From Saccharospirillaceae bacterium (lineage in GTDB: Bacteria > Pseudomonadota > Gammaproteobacteria > Pseudomonadales > Oceanobacteraceae), in contig JAJOJJ010000016.1 of assembly GCA_021208685.1 (NCBI GenBank), positions 124,001 through 188,000 on the forward strand: a stretch of 64,000 nucleotides of DNA. Direction: 5' to 3'. Made by a program: the position numbers and the translations under genes. Below the pieces are notes generated by a model that was not told where the DNA came from, did no database searches, and saw only the letters and a list, made by a program, of their open reading frames with translations. Position 1 is the stretch's first letter. Each line of letters begins with the position of its first letter. Below are positions 63,101 to 64,000 of the stretch, one piece after another.

Positions 63101-63668
63101 TGTGGTAAAAACGCTCGGTCCTCAGTTTGCCAGCGTGATGGGTGTTTCCGGCGGTACCATTCTTGGTGACGGTAGCGTGGTGATCATTCTGGATCTGCCG
63201 GCCATGATCCGCACTCAGGCGAGTCTCGAATATCAGCAGGCGAAATTGCTCGACAGTCAGGCTGCTGAACGTCGTCACGAACTCGAAAACCGCCTGCCGC
63301 GCATTCTGGTGGTCGATGACTCAGTGACCGTACGCAAGGTAACCAGCCGTTTGCTGGAGCGTAACGGCATGGAAGTTTTCACCGCAAAAGACGGTGTGGA
63401 TGCCATGGCAACGCTGCAGGATCACAAACCGGATCTGATGCTGCTGGATATCGAAATGCCACGTATGGATGGCTTCGAAGTGGCCTCTCTGGTGCGCCAT
63501 GATTCGCGCCTGAAGGACATCCCGATCATCATGATTACCTCGCGTACCGGTGATAAGCACCGCGATCGTGCGATGGCGATTGGTGTGAATGAATACATGG
63601 GTAAACCCTTCCAGGAAGATGCCCTGCTGAGCACCATGAACCGCTTGCTGGGGCGTGAGGAACACTGA
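57114..63668 (+). CDS. chpA: Hybrid CheA-type kinase ChpA/PilL with multiple Hpt domains
   Basis: Four HTLKG Hpt motifs, CheA dimerisation/HATPase (MISPLEHMVRNAVDHGIE, GRGVGMDVVSSEIKQMGG), CheW-like region, C-terminal receiver ILVVDDSVTVRKV...LMLLDIEMPRMDGFE. Confidence 0.97.
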   Translation: MSQDYIALEWVKGEIEETLQQAQQALEAYVENPQDNSRLKFCLSYLHQIHGTLQMVEFYGAALLAEEMEAVASALAESSLSNERDGLEILMQAIIQLPHYLEHVKVGRRDLPVVLLPILNELRSARGESFLSETALFAPAIKHHAPISKEQAAAFAGDDFRQWARKIRQMLQTATLQLLQNKQPDVAKQYLNKAFARLHKALGKTPQGLVWLPALAFSEWLLRQQHLPNSAKQLLRQLDHLLKSAIDDGVAAINQPPSDELLKNLLFYVARTDVSGEAIRQVQEQFGLRQALPTEAEIQQERDALSGPDRDTVGHVLGALVEEIAAVKDRLDLLVRSDDDRVESLRSMSPSLKQVADTMGMLGLGMPRKVMQEQQSLVARLIDSGNVDDSNLLDMAGALLYIEATLSGMQREGDLNARSSESTLSDAQKAVLREARNVLEQVKDAVVEYIAKQWSVAELHEVPGLLHTIEGSLNMIPLPRVAGILSRAAAFVQGQLIDQSLKPQWSVLDVLADILTGVEYFIERYSENPRSAGAELLDKAEAALADLPASEFRHDSLDDISFDGDENLPEAEVTSFGDALALDDDDDAEIVHAEPERYALAEPDYTGSEWNADNDNVISAESAADDSIHFDFDTLQPDNDSGDLHDLVEHLREQQADDQLSDDSQALQDAPSFDQAAPAPVIQTADSTAEEEDDDLIDDEIIEIFLEEAEEVTETLNEFWPQLTSDLDDKEALTTVRRAFHTLKGSGRMVKAEFIGELAWSIENMFNRVLDNTIVMDANLIALVDHVIAQLPLLIDDFRQQRPASIEIQPLMDYATALASGQSVAAFAPVAQAQPALAGPADGPDHADDDEDDALLEVFEGEARSHLVTLDEFVQESYADDFINGLSDQLQRALHTLKGSAHMAGITAIANVASPLERLIKELRAYQVKNSAEVVDLIATGSGLIASALESRALLQAERIAGAEDYVERLHQLEKHLLEPLQVENPVRRGPNPQAIAQFLAQGMDSLLDADRLLNRWHHDNDESVLTALTQDLQEVSAGAAEAEVPHIQALADALNTLYQRIQHEQAAPAEDLLALAAEAHEAVLAMMDCLAAGQETQSPDELLQQINTWQFPSADMGDDWPLMPLDDIGADDVAMDDGAEAITLADLPFDTDEADVAAEAAFGLTDDMSDESLPDVSDASDEQNDDLPYAQDDERPLAQSELNNDAEELPLLSVADSDEDEILEIFLEEAQEITESVETALQRWRQHPDNLLHVAQLQRELHTLKGGARMAELSEVADLCHELETLYENINDGRLGVQPPMFDLLERAHDELGTQLDAVRQGIRPQAAEQMVAAIRQYLKGDAGTEWLQTSDEDNDQDDDAQWITQPAPAEAQAETLDESDREILEIFLEEAHELQEALDRALHDWEQEPANTAGAEEAQRVLHTLKGGARLAGLTEIGDLAHTFEATILKAQQGQIERSPSFFQSAYQRQDELISQLDSVESMLASDGLVVLGEKSLTIEPLTIDILSDAGVTETDQPMTDSVPLAEPTVTDTRPAVESVSNVVPLRRAVTEAPKQEPAAVQQAVRKAPQELVKVSADLLDNLVNLAGETSIGRGRLEQQVTDFSHTLEEMDMTLDRLRDQLRRLDMETEAQVIFRQERQGPDYEDFDPLEMDRYSAIQQLSRALVESASDLLDLKETLSHKTRDAETLLLQQSRVNTELQEGLMKTRMVPFQRLVPRLRRIVRQISLELDKQVELRVYNADGEMDRTILERMISPLEHMVRNAVDHGIENPALRAAAGKPEIGSIELDISRDGGDVVLTMSDDGRGVNLEAVKRKAIERGLMDADASLSDQEIMQFILQAGFSTAESVTQISGRGVGMDVVSSEIKQMGGSVEIQSESGAGTRFVIRLPFTVSVNRALMVRVGDDLYAVPLNNIQGIVRAPVAQLQSLYEQPQAERKYHYAGTDYRIEYLGVMLENEAQPKFSAQHMPLPVLLIRGATPFALQVDSLLGSREIVVKTLGPQFASVMGVSGGTILGDGSVVIILDLPAMIRTQASLEYQQAKLLDSQAAERRHELENRLPRILVVDDSVTVRKVTSRLLERNGMEVFTAKDGVDAMATLQDHKPDLMLLDIEMPRMDGFEVASLVRHDSRLKDIPIIMITSRTGDKHRDRAMAIGVNEYMGKPFQEDALLSTMNRLLGREEH

Positions 63669-63669
63669 C

Positions 63670-64000
63670 ATGGCCTTGCCCAGGGTTGGGATCCTGGCCG
63701 ATGACCGGCTGCAGCAGCATCTGCTCAAATCCGCGCTGATTCACTTCGGATTTGATGTGGTGATTAATACCGACCCGCAACGCTTTGTGCTGCTGGATCA
63801 GAGTAAACTGCAACTGGATGCCTGGCTGGTCGATCTCCGTCAGGAAGACGACGAAGAGAATATGCAGTGGCTGGAACAATTGCTGGATGGCGATGTACCG
63901 GTTTTGCTGGGGCTGGAAAAAGCCCCGCAAAAAACCTGTGCAACCTTCCCTAAGTGGGAAAAGCGTCTGTACGGTAAAATGCGTGAAATAATCAGGGTAA
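63670..64000 (+). CDS. chpB: ChpB-like (CheB-type) protein, N-terminal part, truncated by window end
   Basis: Directly follows chpA; pseudo-receiver-like LPRVGILADDRLQQHLLKSALIHFGFDVVINTDPQRFV. Confidence 0.6.
   Translation, partial: MALPRVGILADDRLQQHLLKSALIHFGFDVVINTDPQRFVLLDQSKLQLDAWLVDLRQEDDEENMQWLEQLLDGDVPVLLGLEKAPQKTCATFPKWEKRLYGKMREIIRV

Noticed and set aside
1-64000. CRISPR arrays, rRNA, tRNA genes
   Set aside because: No regularly spaced repeats or rRNA sequence seen on reading; no tRNA cloverleaf noticed, though a tRNAscan run would be needed to be sure

Overview
Gammaproteobacterial chromosome window (Oceanospirillales-like by gene content). It is densely coding, with mostly recognisable housekeeping and metabolic loci. 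From left to right: an acyl-CoA synthetase; a DUF962 protein and an AraC regulator; an RCC1-propeller lipoprotein coupled to a di-haem DUF1111 lipoprotein; a PHA depolymerase; a DUF917 protein coupled to a hybrid histidine kinase; metX-metW-DUF4426-rdgB-(coiled coil)-hemW; and a patatin. An AT-richer accessory island follows (about 17.3-25.2 kb): AraC regulator, membrane-anchored Cys-type sulfatase, GST-like protein, DJ-1/PfpI, formylglycine-generating enzyme, DsbA/HCCA-isomerase-like protein. After it come ectABC-ask with divergent ectR, a thiolase, a second acyl-CoA synthetase, a divergent histidine kinase/BLUF photoreceptor pair, tatABC-hinT-hisE-hisI, an aromatic-amine-dehydrogenase-type TTQ cluster (aauBEDA-like plus two c-type cytochromes), a PLP enzyme, pyrR-pyrB-pyrC'(inactive DHOase)-ruvX-yqgE-tonB-gshB, and a Pil-Chp chemosensory cluster (pilGHIJK-chpA-chpB). 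The strongest unusual observations are: (1) a 263-bp MITE-like element with perfect 18-bp terminal inverted repeats and a TTAA target duplication that interrupts the GST-like gene of the sulfatase island; the downstream ORF continues the protein in the same frame; and (2) the island itself, a possible self-contained sulfatase plus maturase plus redox module with candidate AraC operator repeats. All calls come from reading the sequence and the supplied ORF track; no database search was run.
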